Origin: Humibacillus xanthopallidus
Lineage (GTDB): Bacteria > Actinomycetota > Actinomycetes > Actinomycetales > Dermatophilaceae
NCBI RefSeq assembly: GCF_006716675.1
Contig: NZ_VFPM01000002.1
Coordinates: 868,001-932,000, forward strand
Direction of reading: 5' to 3'
DNA length: 64,000 bases
Part shown: positions 16,986-25,963 of the stretch, one piece after another
How positions within the stretch are numbered: position 1 is the first letter of the stretch
Layout of the letters: the number at the start of each line of letters is the position of its first letter
The notes under the pieces: generated by a model
Seen by the model: the letters and a program-made list of their open reading frames with translations, nothing else
The model's database searches: none
Told to the model about the DNA's origin: nothing
Made by a program: the position numbers and the translations under genes

Positions 16986-18080
16986 ATGGCCCACCAGTGG
17001 CGCGGCGTGATGCGGGAGTATGCCGACCGGTTGCCGATGCTCGACGGTGCTCCCGTCGTGACCCTGCACGAGGGCGGCACGCCGCTCATCCACGCGAAGA
17101 AGCTGTCGGCGCTCGTCGGCGCCGAGGTCTACCTCAAGTACGAAGGGCTCAACCCGACGGGCTCCTTCAAGGACCGCGGCATGACGACCGCCATCAGCCT
17201 GGCCGCCAAGCGTGGCGCCAAGGCCGTCATCTGCGCGAGCACCGGCAACACGAGCGCCTCCGCCGCGGCCTATGCGACCAAGGCCGGCATGACCTGTGGC
17301 GTGCTCGTGCCCGACGGCAAGATCGCGATGGGCAAGCTCAGCCAGGCCATCGCCCACGGCGCCACCCTCCTCCAGGTCGACGGCAACTTCGACGACTGCC
17401 TCACCCTCGCGCGCAAGCTCGCCGAGGCCTATCCCGTCGAGCTCGTCAACTCGGTCAACCCCGCGCGCATCGAGGGTCAGAAGACGGCGAGCTTCGAGGT
17501 CGTCGATGCCCTCGGCGACGCGCCGGACATCCACTGCCTGCCCGTCGGCAACGCCGGCAACATCACCGCCTACTGGAAGGGCTACCGCGAGTACCTCTCC
17601 GACCCGTCGGTGAGCGACCAGCCGGGTCCGGCGACGCACCTTCCGGTCATGTGGGGCTTCCAGGCGGCCGGAGCGGCGCCGCTCGTGCTCGGCCACCCGG
17701 TCGACGACCCCGAGACGATCGCCACGGCGATCCGCATCGGCAACCCCGCGTCCTGGGACCAGGCGATCGCTGCGCGCGACGAGTCGGGTGGTCGGATCGC
17801 GGCCGTCACCGACGAGCAGATCCTCGAGGCGCACCGCTACCTCTCGTCGCAGGAGGGAGTCTTCGTCGAGCCGGGTTCGGCGGCGTCGGTCGCAGGCCTG
17901 TTCGCGAGCCACGCCGAGGGTCTCGTGCCCACGGGCGCGCGAATCGTCTGCACCGTCACGGGGCACGGCCTCAAGGACCCCCAGTGGGCCCTGCGCACGG
18001 CCGACGGCAGCGAGATCGTGCCGACCCGCGTCTCCGTCGACGCCTACTCGGCCGCCCAGGCGCTCGGTCTCGAAGGGTGA
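16986..18080 (+). CDS. thrC: Threonine synthase
   Basis: This 364-residue PLP enzyme converts O-phosphohomoserine to threonine. The PLP lysine is Lys62 in [11 protein letters not shown]. The phosphate-binding loop [12 protein letters not shown] and the [13 protein letters not shown] segment are typical of the short bacterial/actinobacterial ThrC. ATG 16986 was chosen over the overlapping GTG 16983 because GGAAGG precedes it suitably. The gene follows hom after 2 nt, and thrB begins 4 nt after its stop, so the three form one operon. A GTATGCCG copy at codons 11-13 gives a TAT tyrosine codon. Confidence 0.95.
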   Translation: MAHQWRGVMREYADRLPMLDGAPVVTLHEGGTPLIHAKKLSALVGAEVYLKYEGLNPTGSFKDRGMTTAISLAAKRGAKAVICASTGNTSASAAAYATKAGMTCGVLVPDGKIAMGKLSQAIAHGATLLQVDGNFDDCLTLARKLAEAYPVELVNSVNPARIEGQKTASFEVVDALGDAPDIHCLPVGNAGNITAYWKGYREYLSDPSVSDQPGPATHLPVMWGFQAAGAAPLVLGHPVDDPETIATAIRIGNPASWDQAIAARDESGGRIAAVTDEQILEAHRYLSSQEGVFVEPGSAASVAGLFASHAEGLVPTGARIVCTVTGHGLKDPQWALRTADGSEIVPTRVSVDAYSAAQALGLEG

Positions 18081-18084
18081 GCTC

Positions 18085-19041
18085 GTGACCCGCGTGCCGG
18101 GGGGACGCTCCGCCATGGTGGGGGTGCCTGCCAGCAGCGCCAACCTCGGCCCCGGTTTCGACTCCATCGGTCTGGCCCTCGGGCTCTGGGACCGCTACGT
18201 CATCACGACGTCTGACACCCCCGGCCTCGTCATCGAGGTGTCGGGCGAGGGCGCCGACGACGTGCCCACCGACGAGCGTCACCTCGTGCACGCCACCATG
18301 CGGCATACGTGGGGAGTGCTCGGGTGCGAGCCTCCGGCCGGCCTGCGCATCGAGGCGCTCAACGGTGTGCCGCACAGCCGCGGGCTCGGGTCCTCGGCGA
18401 CGGCGATCGCCGCGGGAGTCGTTGCGGCGCAAGCACTCTCGGTGGATTCCTTCCCTGAGGCGGGTGAGCCCGTCGCCATCGACCGGTCGCTGGCGACGCA
18501 CATCGCGAGCGTCCTCGAGGGCCACCCCGACAACGCGTCGGCGAGCGTGCTCGGCGGTCTCACAGTGAGCTGGATGCCCGACGACAGCGGCCTCGACCGC
18601 GGTGACCGGACGGTCACGGCGTCGATCGCGCTGCACCGCGAGGTCGAGGTCGTCGTGCTCGTCCCCGACACCCAGCTCGCCACCCGCACCGCCCGGGCGG
18701 TGCTGCCCGCGATGGTGCCGCTCGCTGCTGCGGCGGCGGGTGCCGGGCGCGCCGCCCTGCTCGTGCACGCGCTGACGTCCGACCCCGGCCACCTGCACGC
18801 CGCGACCCGCGACTGGCTGCACCAGGAGGCGCGCCGGCCCGCCTACCCCGAGACGATGCGACTCGTCGACGCGCTGCGGGCCCAGGGGCACGCTGCGGTC
18901 GTGTCCGGCGCCGGTCCGAGCGTCCTCGTGCTGACGACGCGCGGGGCCGTCGACACCGTGCAGACTCCGGTGGAGTGCGCAGGCTGGCGACGACTGACGC
19001 CCGGGGTGCCGGTGCGCGGCGCCACCGTGACGGCGTGCTGA
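18085..19041 (+). CDS. thrB: Homoserine kinase
   Basis: This 318-residue GHMP-family kinase phosphorylates homoserine for ThrC. The N-terminal motif is VPASSANLGPGFDSIGLAL. The ATP-binding GHMP loop is HSRGLGSSATAIAAGV, and the C-terminal glycine-rich motif is AVVSGAGPSVLVL. GTG 18085 follows GAAGGGTGAG, and the long frame extending upstream lies within thrC and is not used. It completes the hom-thrC-thrB operon in the order usual for actinobacteria, with rho next. Confidence 0.94.
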   Translation: MTRVPGGRSAMVGVPASSANLGPGFDSIGLALGLWDRYVITTSDTPGLVIEVSGEGADDVPTDERHLVHATMRHTWGVLGCEPPAGLRIEALNGVPHSRGLGSSATAIAAGVVAAQALSVDSFPEAGEPVAIDRSLATHIASVLEGHPDNASASVLGGLTVSWMPDDSGLDRGDRTVTASIALHREVEVVVLVPDTQLATRTARAVLPAMVPLAAAAAGAGRAALLVHALTSDPGHLHAATRDWLHQEARRPAYPETMRLVDALRAQGHAAVVSGAGPSVLVLTTRGAVDTVQTPVECAGWRRLTPGVPVRGATVTAC

Positions 19042-19262
19042 CCTGCTCTCCTGCCGCCGGTTGCGGGGCGTCGGGTGGTATCTTTGGCCTCGCACCACTC
19101 GCCGCGTTCACGCAGGCCGGTGCATCACCCCCACGCTGAGGCAGTTCTTTCTGCCTCTCGGTGCAGTGCGCCGATGTGGTTCACAGTCGGCCAGAGACAA
19201 CTGGCCCCAGTTCGGCTCCGCGAGGTCTTCGCCGGGCCGCGAACGAGGGGGAAGGATCCTTC
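19042..19262 (+). promoter_or_regulatory. rho leader with promoter candidate and hairpin
   Basis: The 221-nt leader contains TATCTT (19079-19084) as a possible -10. It also has a clean hairpin: GAGGCAG (19138-19144), loop TTCTTT, CTGCCTC (19151-19157). Outer CAC/GTG pairs extend the stem across a 3x3 internal loop. A strong GGGGAAGGAT ribosome site precedes GTG 19263. Bacterial rho is often controlled through its leader, so an autoregulatory attenuator is plausible but not shown. Confidence 0.45.
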
Positions 19263-21335
19263 GTGTCAGAAACCACCACCCGTCCCGTCTCTGGCCTCGC
19301 CGCCATGAAGCTGGACGAGCTCAAGGGCGTTGCGTCGTCCATGGGCATCAAGGGCACGACGAAGATGCGCAAGAGCGACCTCGTCGAGGCCATCAAGGCA
19401 CGCCAGGCCGGTGGCGGCGCCGGGCAGGGGGCCACCCCCTCGTCCGCCGCCACCGCTGCTCCTGCGGCCACCACCGAGCGTCAGGAGCCGGCCGCCGACG
19501 CCGGCTCGGATCGTGCGGACGAGGCAGCGCCGCAGCGTCGCGAGCGCACGACCCGACGTCAGACGGCCGATTCCGCAGACCAGGCGGACCACGGGGACCA
19601 TCGCCCGGCCGAGTCCGACGGCGACGCGTCCCAGGGCCCGTCGGAGCGCGCGCCGCGGCAGGAGCGTCGCACGAGCCGCACCGGCCGGGCCGCCCGTGAG
19701 ACGCGCGAGACCCGTGAGGAGCCGCGTCTGCCGGAGGGCATCGAGCTCGCCGAGGCAGCCGTCGACCGCGCCGAGCGCACGCAGCGCGGCGACCGCCAGC
19801 AGGGCGACCGGCAGCAGCGGGATGACCGTCAGCAGGGTGACCGCCAGCAGGGCGACCGGCAGCAGCGGGATGACCGTCAGCAGGGTGACCGGCAGCAGCG
19901 CGACGACCGGCAGCAGGGCGACCGCCAGCAGGGCGACCGCCAGCAGGATCGCGCTGCCCAGCCGCGTCAGGGTGCGCAGAGCCACCAGGGCGCCGCGAGC
20001 AACCAGGGCCACCAGGCCAACCAGGGCAACGGCCCGCAGGGTCGCTTCGACGACGACGACGATCGCAACGGCACCCGCCGCAGCCGCAACCGCCAGCGCA
20101 GCCGAGACCGCAAGCGCGGTCGCACGCGCGACGGCCAGGACTGGGTCGAGACCGAGCTGCAGGTGCAGGAGGACGACGTCCTCGTTCCCGTCGCCGGCAT
20201 CCTCGACGTGCTCGACAACTACGCCTTCGTGCGCACGACCGGCTACCTGCCGGGCCCGAACGACGTCTACGTGCCGCTCGGCATGGTCAAGAAGCACGGC
20301 CTGCGCAAGGGCGACGGCGTCACCGGGGCGGTCAAGGCGCTGCGCGAGGGCGAGCAGCCGTCGGGCAACGTCGGCCGCCAGAAGTTCAACGCGCTCGTGC
20401 GTCTCGACTCGGTCAACGGCGCGACCCCGGAGGAGTCCCTCAAGCGGGTCGAGTTCGGCAAGCTGACGCCGCTCTACCCGCAGGAGCGCCTGCGCCTCGA
20501 GACCGAGAGCACCGCCCTGACGACGCGGATCATCGACCTCGTCGCCCCCATCGGCAAGGGCCAGCGCGGCCTCATCGTCGCCCCGGCCAAGGCCGGCAAG
20601 ACGATGGTCATGCAGGCGCTCGCCAACGCGATCACGACGAACAACCCCGAGTGCCACCTCATGGTCGTCCTCGTCGACGAGCGGCCCGAAGAGGTCACCG
20701 ACATGCAGCGGGCCGTCAAGGGTGAGGTCATCGCCTCGACCTTCGACCGCCCGGCCGAGGACCACACGACGGTCGCCGAGCTCGCCATCGAGCGCGCCAA
20801 GCGCCTCGTGGAGCTCGGTCACGACGTCGTCGTGCTCCTCGACTCGATCACCAAGCTCGGTCGTGCCTACAACCTCGCCGCCCCGGCGAGCGGGCGCATC
20901 CTCTCCGGCGGTGTCGACTCGGCTGCGCTCTACCCGCCGAAGAAGTTCTTCGGCGCCGCGCGCAACATCGAGAACGGCGGGTCGCTGACGATCCTCGCCA
21001 CGGCGCTCGTCGAGACGGGCTCCAAGATGGACGAGGTGATCTTCGAGGAGTTCAAGGGCACCGGCAACATGGAGCTCAAGCTCTCGCGCGAGCTGGCCAA
21101 CCGGCGCATCTTCCCCGCGGTCGACATCAACGCCTCGGGCACCCGCCGCGAGGAGATCCTCCTCGCGAGCGAGGAGCTGAAGATCATGTGGAAGCTGCGT
21201 CGGGTGCTCGCCGCACTCGACCCCGTCCAGGGCATCGAGCTGCTGACCGACCGCCTCAGGAAGACCCGCACGAACTACGAGTTCCTGCTCCAGGTGCAGC
21301 AGACCTCGTCGATGAAGATCGACGACGAGGGCTGA
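19263..21335 (+). CDS. rho: Transcription termination factor Rho with long Arg/Gln/Asp-rich insert
   Basis: The protein has 690 residues; about 420 is usual for E. coli-type Rho. The order is a SAP-like Rho_N helix pair (about 12-47), a low-complexity insert rich in Arg, Gln, Asp and Asn (about 50-290), the cold-shock-like RNA-binding fold (about 295-370: DVLVPVAGILDVLDNYAFVR), then the RecA-type ATPase. Walker A reads APAKAGKTM, Walker B is VVVLLDSITKLGRAYN, and the arginine-finger region is at the C-terminus. Insertions here are common in actinobacteria, but this one includes ten near-perfect (G/R)D-D-R-Q-Q units. Rho ends untranslated or structured transcripts. GTG 19263 follows GGGGAAGGAT. 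Confidence 0.95.
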   Translation: MSETTTRPVSGLAAMKLDELKGVASSMGIKGTTKMRKSDLVEAIKARQAGGGAGQGATPSSAATAAPAATTERQEPAADAGSDRADEAAPQRRERTTRRQTADSADQADHGDHRPAESDGDASQGPSERAPRQERRTSRTGRAARETRETREEPRLPEGIELAEAAVDRAERTQRGDRQQGDRQQRDDRQQGDRQQGDRQQRDDRQQGDRQQRDDRQQGDRQQGDRQQDRAAQPRQGAQSHQGAASNQGHQANQGNGPQGRFDDDDDRNGTRRSRNRQRSRDRKRGRTRDGQDWVETELQVQEDDVLVPVAGILDVLDNYAFVRTTGYLPGPNDVYVPLGMVKKHGLRKGDGVTGAVKALREGEQPSGNVGRQKFNALVRLDSVNGATPEESLKRVEFGKLTPLYPQERLRLETESTALTTRIIDLVAPIGKGQRGLIVAPAKAGKTMVMQALANAITTNNPECHLMVVLVDERPEEVTDMQRAVKGEVIASTFDRPAEDHTTVAELAIERAKRLVELGHDVVVLLDSITKLGRAYNLAAPASGRILSGGVDSAALYPPKKFFGAARNIENGGSLTILATALVETGSKMDEVIFEEFKGTGNMELKLSRELANRRIFPAVDINASGTRREEILLASEELKIMWKLRRVLAALDPVQGIELLTDRLRKTRTNYEFLLQVQQTSSMKIDDEG
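19788..19946 (+). repeat. Tandem repeat in rho: ten GDRQQ/RDDRQQ units
   Basis: The 159 bp encode seven GDRQQ and three RDDRQQ units in succession, mostly of the form GGC-GAC-CGC-CAG-CAG. The 15- and 18-bp units alternate in blocks, which suggests expansion by slippage or unequal exchange. It lies in the disordered insert of Rho. Confidence 0.93.
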
Positions 21336-21356
21336 CCCGCACCCCACCAGCACCCC

Positions 21357-21391
21357 GTATGCCGCTCGCCCACCCCGGGCGAGCGGCATAC
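21357..21391 (+). terminator. Terminator of rho, built from an inverted GTATGCCG pair
   Basis: A perfect 15-bp stem begins GTATGCCGCTCGCCC (21357-21371), has loop ACCCC, and closes with the reverse complement ending in GGCATAC (21377-21391). It lies 21 bp after the rho stop. Both arms begin or end with the dispersed 8-mer. Confidence 0.85.
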
Positions 21392-21407
21392 GTGCGTTCG
21401 GTGGCAA

Positions 21408-21449
21408 TGTCATGCCAGACGCAATCCCTGCTGTGCGTTCGGCATGACA
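21408..21449. repeat. Hairpin 1 flanking the endonuclease-like gene
   Basis: TGTCATGCC (21408-21416) pairs with GGCATGACA (21441-21449). Inside it ACGCA (21419-21423) pairs with TGCGT (21434-21438). A related, longer hairpin lies on the other side of the gene at 22448-22489. Confidence 0.8.
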
Positions 21450-21507
21450 CCGGCGACCCTGTGGATGACCAGCGCCGCACCTGAGCTAGCTCGGGCACCG
21501 TCGAGCC

Positions 21508-22434
21508 ATGACGACGAGGGTGACCCGAGACCAGCGAGCCTTCCGTGCGACAGGTGTTGCTGCCCTGCACGACGGAGTCGCTCACCGGGCAGACCTGCGG
21601 GCGGCGGGCCTGAGTCGCCACGACGTCGCCTCGGAGGTCGCCGCCGGGCGATGGCGTTTGGCCGGCAGGCACACCGTCGTCATCGGCACCGGGTCGCCAG
21701 ACGGTGAGGCCCTGCTCTGGCGAGCCGTGTGGGAGTCTGGTTCTGGCGCGGTCCTCGACGGAGTCGCGGCTCTGGTCGCTGGTGGGCTGACGGGTTTCCG
21801 GCTCGAAGTGATCGACGTGGCGCTACCAGCGCGCAACCGAGGTCACGCGGTGCCGGGTGTGCGACTGCGTCGTCGGCGCGATCTCGGACCCCGGCTGTCG
21901 GTGGGCGTGCCACGGGTACGACCTGAGGTGGCTGTCGTGCACGGCGCGCAGTGGGCGAGGAGCGACCGGCAGGCGGCACTCGTCATCTGCCTCGTGGTGC
22001 AGCAACGGCTCGTCCGGCCAGATCGGCTGCTCGCGCACTGGCTCACCGTGACCCGGAGCCCACGACGTCCGTTTATCGACGGCGTCATCCGCGACGTCTG
22101 CGACGGTGTCCACTCGCTCGGCGAGCTCGACTTCGCCCGCTTGTGCCGGGCTCGCGGCCTGCCTGAGCCGAGCCGTCAGGCAGTGAGGGTCCAGCGGGAC
22201 GGCCGGGTCTACCTCGATGTTGCCTGGGAGGACATCGGGCTCGCCGTCGAGATCGACGGCGGCCATCACGGTCTGGCACTCAACCCGGTCGATGACGCGT
22301 TGCGCCAGAACGAGGTCGTGCTCGGGGCCACCCGCGTGCTTCGCATCCCGGTGCTTGGCCTGCGCCTCGATGCGGAGCGGTTCCTGGACCAGGTCGTGCG
22401 AGCCCACCAACAGCTCTGCGAGCTGCCTGCCTGA
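21508..22434 (+). CDS. AbiEi-like N-terminus plus DUF559/Vsr-type endonuclease-like domain
   Basis: The protein is 308 residues. The N-terminal part (about 5-60: GVAHRADLRAAGLSRHDVASEVAAGRWRL) resembles the winged-helix segment found in AbiEi-type proteins. The C-terminal part (about 230-300) resembles a DUF559/Vsr-like PD-(D/E)xK domain, with DVAWEDIGLAVEIDGGHHG and the closing VLGATRVLRIPVLGL strand-turn. Such actinobacterial proteins are often named as possible toxin-antitoxin or restriction-like factors; no function is proven. No partner gene is adjacent. It lies alone between rho and rpmE, bounded on both sides by related hairpins, which suggests an inserted single-gene cassette. Confidence 0.72.
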   Translation: MTTRVTRDQRAFRATGVAALHDGVAHRADLRAAGLSRHDVASEVAAGRWRLAGRHTVVIGTGSPDGEALLWRAVWESGSGAVLDGVAALVAGGLTGFRLEVIDVALPARNRGHAVPGVRLRRRRDLGPRLSVGVPRVRPEVAVVHGAQWARSDRQAALVICLVVQQRLVRPDRLLAHWLTVTRSPRRPFIDGVIRDVCDGVHSLGELDFARLCRARGLPEPSRQAVRVQRDGRVYLDVAWEDIGLAVEIDGGHHGLALNPVDDALRQNEVVLGATRVLRIPVLGLRLDAERFLDQVVRAHQQLCELPA

Positions 22435-22447
22435 TCCGAAGAACGTG

Positions 22448-22489
22448 TGTCATGCACAACGCACGCCAGGCTGTGCGTTGTGCATGACA
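22448..22489. repeat. Hairpin 2 flanking the endonuclease-like gene
   Basis: A perfect 17-bp inverted repeat runs from TGTCATGCACAACGCAC (22448-22464), through loop GCCAGGCT, to the reverse complement at 22473-22489. Its outer and inner blocks (TGTCATGC and ACGCA) match hairpin 1 at 21408. It begins 14 bp after the gene's stop. Confidence 0.88.
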
Positions 22490-22659
22490 CAAGCGTTGCC
22501 AGCCGGGCGGCATACGGGAATGCCGAGGCGGGGGTGGACGTTTTGGGTGAGGTGCCACCCCTCTGGCACAATCTTCCTTTGGACCGGTTCACGGACGAGC
22601 AGGCGCCCCACGGGCGCTGCGGAGACTCCGACCCGGCCACCTCATCTCAAGGAGACGCT

Positions 22660-22875
22660 GTGAAGAAGGACCTGCACCCCGCCTACGTCGAGACCACGGT
22701 GACCTGCACCTGTGGCAACACGTTCACGACGCGCAGCACCGAGACGTCAGGCAAGATCTCGGCCGACGTGTGCTCGCAGTGCCACCCGTTCTACACGGGC
22801 AAGCAGAAGATCCTCGACACCGGTGGCCGCGTGGCCCGGTTCGAGGCCCGCTACGGCAAGAAGGCCGCCAAGTAG
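22660..22875 (+). CDS. rpmE: 50S ribosomal protein L31 (zinc-binding form)
   Basis: The 71-residue ribosomal protein has the zinc-ribbon cysteines Cys16, Cys18, Cys38 and Cys41 (CTC and CSQC) and the block [27 protein letters not shown]. This is the zinc-containing (C+) form, usually expressed when zinc is plentiful and replaced by a C- paralogue when it is not. GTG 22660 follows AAGGAG by a good distance. The 225-bp upstream gap holds hairpin 2 and a GTATGCCG-family copy (22509) within a short CGGCAT/ATGCCG repeat. Confidence 0.96.
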   Translation: MKKDLHPAYVETTVTCTCGNTFTTRSTETSGKISADVCSQCHPFYTGKQKILDTGGRVARFEARYGKKAAK

Positions 22876-22885
22876 GTCTCCCGCA

Positions 22886-22930
22886 CGCCGGCTCCCACGA
22901 CTTCGGTCGTCGGGGGCCGGCGTTCGTTTT
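22886..22930 (+). terminator. Terminator of rpmE
   Basis: CGCCGGC...ACGAC pairs with GTCGT...GCCGGCG around a TTCG tetraloop, with one bulge, over 22886-22922. A T-rich tail (TTCGTTTT) follows. It is the only hairpin in the window with a conventional T-run. Confidence 0.85.
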
Positions 22931-22963
22931 GGCAGCGACATCCCCAGCCGAGAGGTGATCATC

Positions 22964-24046
22964 GTGCTCGACTCCGTGCAGTCGATCCTCGACGAGTACT
23001 CCGAGCTGGAGCGCCGCCTCGCCGACCCCGCGACCCACGCCGACCAGGACCTCGTGCGCACCCTCAACAAGAGGTATGCCGCACTGGCCCCGACCGTGGC
23101 CGCCGCCCGTTCGTGGCAGGCCGCGGTCGACGACCTCGGGGCCGCCCGTGAGCTGGCGACCGAGGACGAGGCCTTCGCCGCCGAGGTGCCCTCGCTCGAG
23201 GCCCGTGAGGCCGCGGCCGAGGAGCACCTGCGCCGCATGCTCGTGCCCCGCGACCCCGACGACGACCGCGACGTCATCCTCGAGGTCAAGGCGGGGGAGG
23301 GCGGCGACGAGTCCGCGCTCTTCGCCGGTGACCTGCTGCGGATGTACCTGCGCTATGCCGAGCACCGTGGCTGGCGCACCGTCATCGAGGACGCCACCGA
23401 GAGCGACCTCGGCGGCTACAAGGACGTCCGCGTCTCGGTGCGCGCCAAGGGGGCTCCCGGCCCCGGTGAGGGTCCGTGGGCGCGTCTCAAGTACGAAGGC
23501 GGCGTCCACCGCGTCCAGCGGGTGCCCGTCACCGAGAGCCAGGGGCGCATCCACACGTCGGCCGCCGGCGTGCTCGTCATGCCCGAGGCCGAGGAGGTCG
23601 AGGTGACGATCGACCCGAACGACCTGCGCATCGACGTCTACCGCAGCAGCGGCCCCGGCGGCCAGAGCGTCAACACGACCGACTCTGCCGTGCGCATCAC
23701 CCACGTGCCCACCGGCCTCGTCGTCTCGTGCCAGAACGAGAAGTCGCAGCTGCAGAACAAGGAGGCCGCGATGCGCGTGCTCCGGGCCCGGCTGCACCAG
23801 CTGGCGCAGGACGAGGCCGACGCCGAGGCGAGCGCCGCGCGCCGTTCGCAGGTGCGCACCGTCGACCGCTCCGAGCGCATCCGCACCTACAACTTCCCGG
23901 AGAACCGCATCTCCGACCACCGCACCGGCTACAAGTCCTACAACCTCGACGCCGTGCTCGACGGCGACCTCGACCCCGTCGTCCAGTCGGCGCTCGACGC
24001 CGACGAGGCGGCCAAGCTGAGCGCCCTCGCCGGGGCACCCGAGTGA
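22964..24046 (+). CDS. prfA: Peptide chain release factor 1
   Basis: This 360-residue class I release factor reads UAA and UAG and releases the peptide. The GGQ motif (about 232-234) lies in [17 protein letters not shown]. The N-terminal coiled segment and the central [16 protein letters not shown] block are typical. GTG 22964 was chosen because GAGAGG lies 8 nt upstream; GTG 22955 is in frame but overlaps that site. prmC, the methylase of this GGQ glutamine, begins 7 nt after the stop. Confidence 0.96.
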   Translation: MLDSVQSILDEYSELERRLADPATHADQDLVRTLNKRYAALAPTVAAARSWQAAVDDLGAARELATEDEAFAAEVPSLEAREAAAEEHLRRMLVPRDPDDDRDVILEVKAGEGGDESALFAGDLLRMYLRYAEHRGWRTVIEDATESDLGGYKDVRVSVRAKGAPGPGEGPWARLKYEGGVHRVQRVPVTESQGRIHTSAAGVLVMPEAEEVEVTIDPNDLRIDVYRSSGPGGQSVNTTDSAVRITHVPTGLVVSCQNEKSQLQNKEAAMRVLRARLHQLAQDEADAEASAARRSQVRTVDRSERIRTYNFPENRISDHRTGYKSYNLDAVLDGDLDPVVQSALDADEAAKLSALAGAPE

Positions 24047-24053
24047 GCCGTCG

Positions 24054-24932
24054 GTGACCGACCTGCGTGACGGCATACGTGCTGCGACGGCGCGGCTGGC
24101 CCAGGCCGGCGTGCCCTCCCCGGAGCCCGACGCGCTGGCCCTCGCCGCCCACGCGCTCGGGGTCGACGTCGCCGAGGTGCGCCGGCTCACGGTGCTCGGC
24201 GGACGCACCCTCCCGCCGGCGTATGCCGTCCTCGTCGACGAGCGCGCCCGCCGCGTGCCGCTCCAGCACCTCACCGGCCACGCGAGCTTCCGGCACCTGA
24301 CGCTCGCGGTGGGCCCCGGCGTCTTCGTGCCGCGACCGGAGACCGAGGTCCTCGTCGACCTCGCCCTCGCCGAGCTCACCCGACTGATGGGGGAGGCGAG
24401 GAAGACGCGGGTGGTGGACCTCTGCTCGGGTTCCGGGGCCATCCCGCTCGCGCTCAAGGACGAGTGCCCGGCGGCCGAGGTGCGCGGGCTCGAGGTCTCG
24501 CCGGAGGCGTGGGCCTGGTCGACGGCCAACCGCGACCGTCTGCGCCTCGACGTCGACCTCGTCCTCGGCGACGCGACCCAGCCCTGCTTCGACGACTGGA
24601 CCGGCACGGTCGACGTCGTGACGGTCAACCCGCCCTACATCCCGGTGGGCGCCGTCCCGGTCGACCCCGAGGTGCGCGACCACGACCCCGAGATCGCGCT
24701 CTACGGAGGCAGCGAGGACGGGCTCGCCATCCCGCTCGCCGTCGTACGGGTCGCCGCGGGTCTGCTGCGCCCCGGCGGCCTCGTGCTCGTCGAGCACGCC
24801 GACAGCCAGGGCGAGAGCCTGCCGCGGCGGATGCGGGCGACGGGGGAGTGGTCGGAGGTCGTCGACCACCTCGACCTGGCCGACCGTCCGCGGGTGACGA
24901 CCGCGCGCAGGTCTCCCACCGTCGCGGACTAG
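24054..24932 (+). CDS. prmC: Release factor glutamine methyltransferase
   Basis: This 292-residue SAM-dependent enzyme methylates the GGQ glutamine of release factors. It has the N-terminal helical substrate domain (about 1-90), motif PRPETEVLVD, the SAM-binding VVDLCSGSGAIPLAL, and the catalytic NPPY (192-195). The usual actinobacterial neighbour prfA lies directly upstream, and the threonylcarbamoyl-adenylate synthase gene follows. GTG 24054 lacks a strong ribosome site, so translation may be coupled to prfA. Two GTATGCCG-family copies lie inside; one gives a rare ATA isoleucine codon near the N-terminus. Confidence 0.94.
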   Translation: MTDLRDGIRAATARLAQAGVPSPEPDALALAAHALGVDVAEVRRLTVLGGRTLPPAYAVLVDERARRVPLQHLTGHASFRHLTLAVGPGVFVPRPETEVLVDLALAELTRLMGEARKTRVVDLCSGSGAIPLALKDECPAAEVRGLEVSPEAWAWSTANRDRLRLDVDLVLGDATQPCFDDWTGTVDVVTVNPPYIPVGAVPVDPEVRDHDPEIALYGGSEDGLAIPLAVVRVAAGLLRPGGLVLVEHADSQGESLPRRMRATGEWSEVVDHLDLADRPRVTTARRSPTVAD

Positions 24933-24942
24933 GCTTCGGGCC

Positions 24943-25917
24943 GTGAGCGAGCGCTACGACTGCACAGACCCGAGCGGCCGCGCGGAAGGCGTTCCCGCGG
25001 CTGCGGCTGCCATCCGCCGCGGCGAGGTCATCGTGCTGCCCACCGACACCGTCTACGGCATCGGCTGCGACGCCTTCGACGCCACGGCGGTGGCCTCCGT
25101 CCTGGCGGCCAAGGGCCGGGGCCGCGACATGCCGCCACCGGTGCTCATCCCGACGGCGCGCACCGCCCAGGGCCTCGCGACCGCGGTCCCCGACTACGCG
25201 CAACGGCTCATGGAGAAGTTCTGGCCGGGGCCGCTGACGGTCGTGCTCAAGGCCCAGACCTCGCTGCACTGGGACCTCGGCGAGACCAACGGCACCGTCG
25301 CGCTGCGCGTGCCCGACCACGAGGTCACCCTCGAGCTGCTCGGTGACGTGGGTCCGATGGCCGTGACGAGCGCCAACACGACCGGCGACCCTGCTGCCCG
25401 CACCGTCGACGAGGCGCTGGCGATGCTCGGCGAGTCCGTCGCCGTCTACCTCGACGCCGGCCCGTCGGGTGACGGGGATCCGTCGACGATCATCGACTGC
25501 ACGGGTGAGGCACCCGTCACGCTGCGCCTCGGGGCGATCCCGCAGGCCGACATCGACGCGGCGCTGCTGCCGGCAGACGACGTCGTCGTCGCCCCCGACG
25601 ACGAGCCTGCAGACGAGCCCGTGTCCGAGCCCTCGGACGAGCTTGCGGACGAGCCCGCGTCCGAGCCGGCGGACGAGCCGGCTGCCGCGCCGGCGGACGA
25701 GCCGGCGGACGAGCCGACCCCCGAGTCCGCAGACGAGACGGGCGGCACCGTCGACACCGTCGACGAGTGGCACGACGTGGCGCAGGACGCCCGCCCCGAC
25801 GTCGCCGCAGGCCCGGTGGAGCCGGCCGGCAGCGACGTCCCGCCCGCCCCGGCGGCGGAGTCGCCCGACGTCGCCACCGACGAACGTCGCACCGACGGCG
25901 GCGCCCCCACGCAATAG
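24943..25917 (+). CDS. tsaC: L-threonylcarbamoyladenylate synthase with acidic C-terminal tail
   Basis: The 324-residue protein combines a YrdC/Sua5-type domain (about 15-205) with a long tail. The enzyme forms threonylcarbamoyl-AMP from threonine, bicarbonate and ATP for the tRNA t6A modification. Visible motifs are VLPTDTVYGIGCDAF, KGRGRDMPPPVLI, KFWPGPLTVVLK and SANTTGDPA. The tail (about 215-324) is acidic and Pro/Ala-rich with repeated ADEP and SEP units; it does not resemble the Sua5 domain of longer homologues. GTG 24943 stands 7 nt after TAGGCT, so it is probably leaderless and also read from the prfA-prmC transcript. Confidence 0.92.
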   Translation: MSERYDCTDPSGRAEGVPAAAAAIRRGEVIVLPTDTVYGIGCDAFDATAVASVLAAKGRGRDMPPPVLIPTARTAQGLATAVPDYAQRLMEKFWPGPLTVVLKAQTSLHWDLGETNGTVALRVPDHEVTLELLGDVGPMAVTSANTTGDPAARTVDEALAMLGESVAVYLDAGPSGDGDPSTIIDCTGEAPVTLRLGAIPQADIDAALLPADDVVVAPDDEPADEPVSEPSDELADEPASEPADEPAAAPADEPADEPTPESADETGGTVDTVDEWHDVAQDARPDVAAGPVEPAGSDVPPAPAAESPDVATDERRTDGGAPTQ

Positions 25918-25963
25918 AGTTGGCACGCGCCCGACTCCCGAGACCCTCAACCGGAGATGCACC

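Noticed and set aside
22712..22963. Upstream extension of prfA into rpmE
   Set aside because: The frame runs through rpmE; the conserved RF1 N-terminus starts at about 22964 and a ribosome site precedes it.
25918..25963. Glycine or T-box-like control element before glyA
   Set aside because: Only 46 bp are available and they hold a ribosome site and a possible -10 box.
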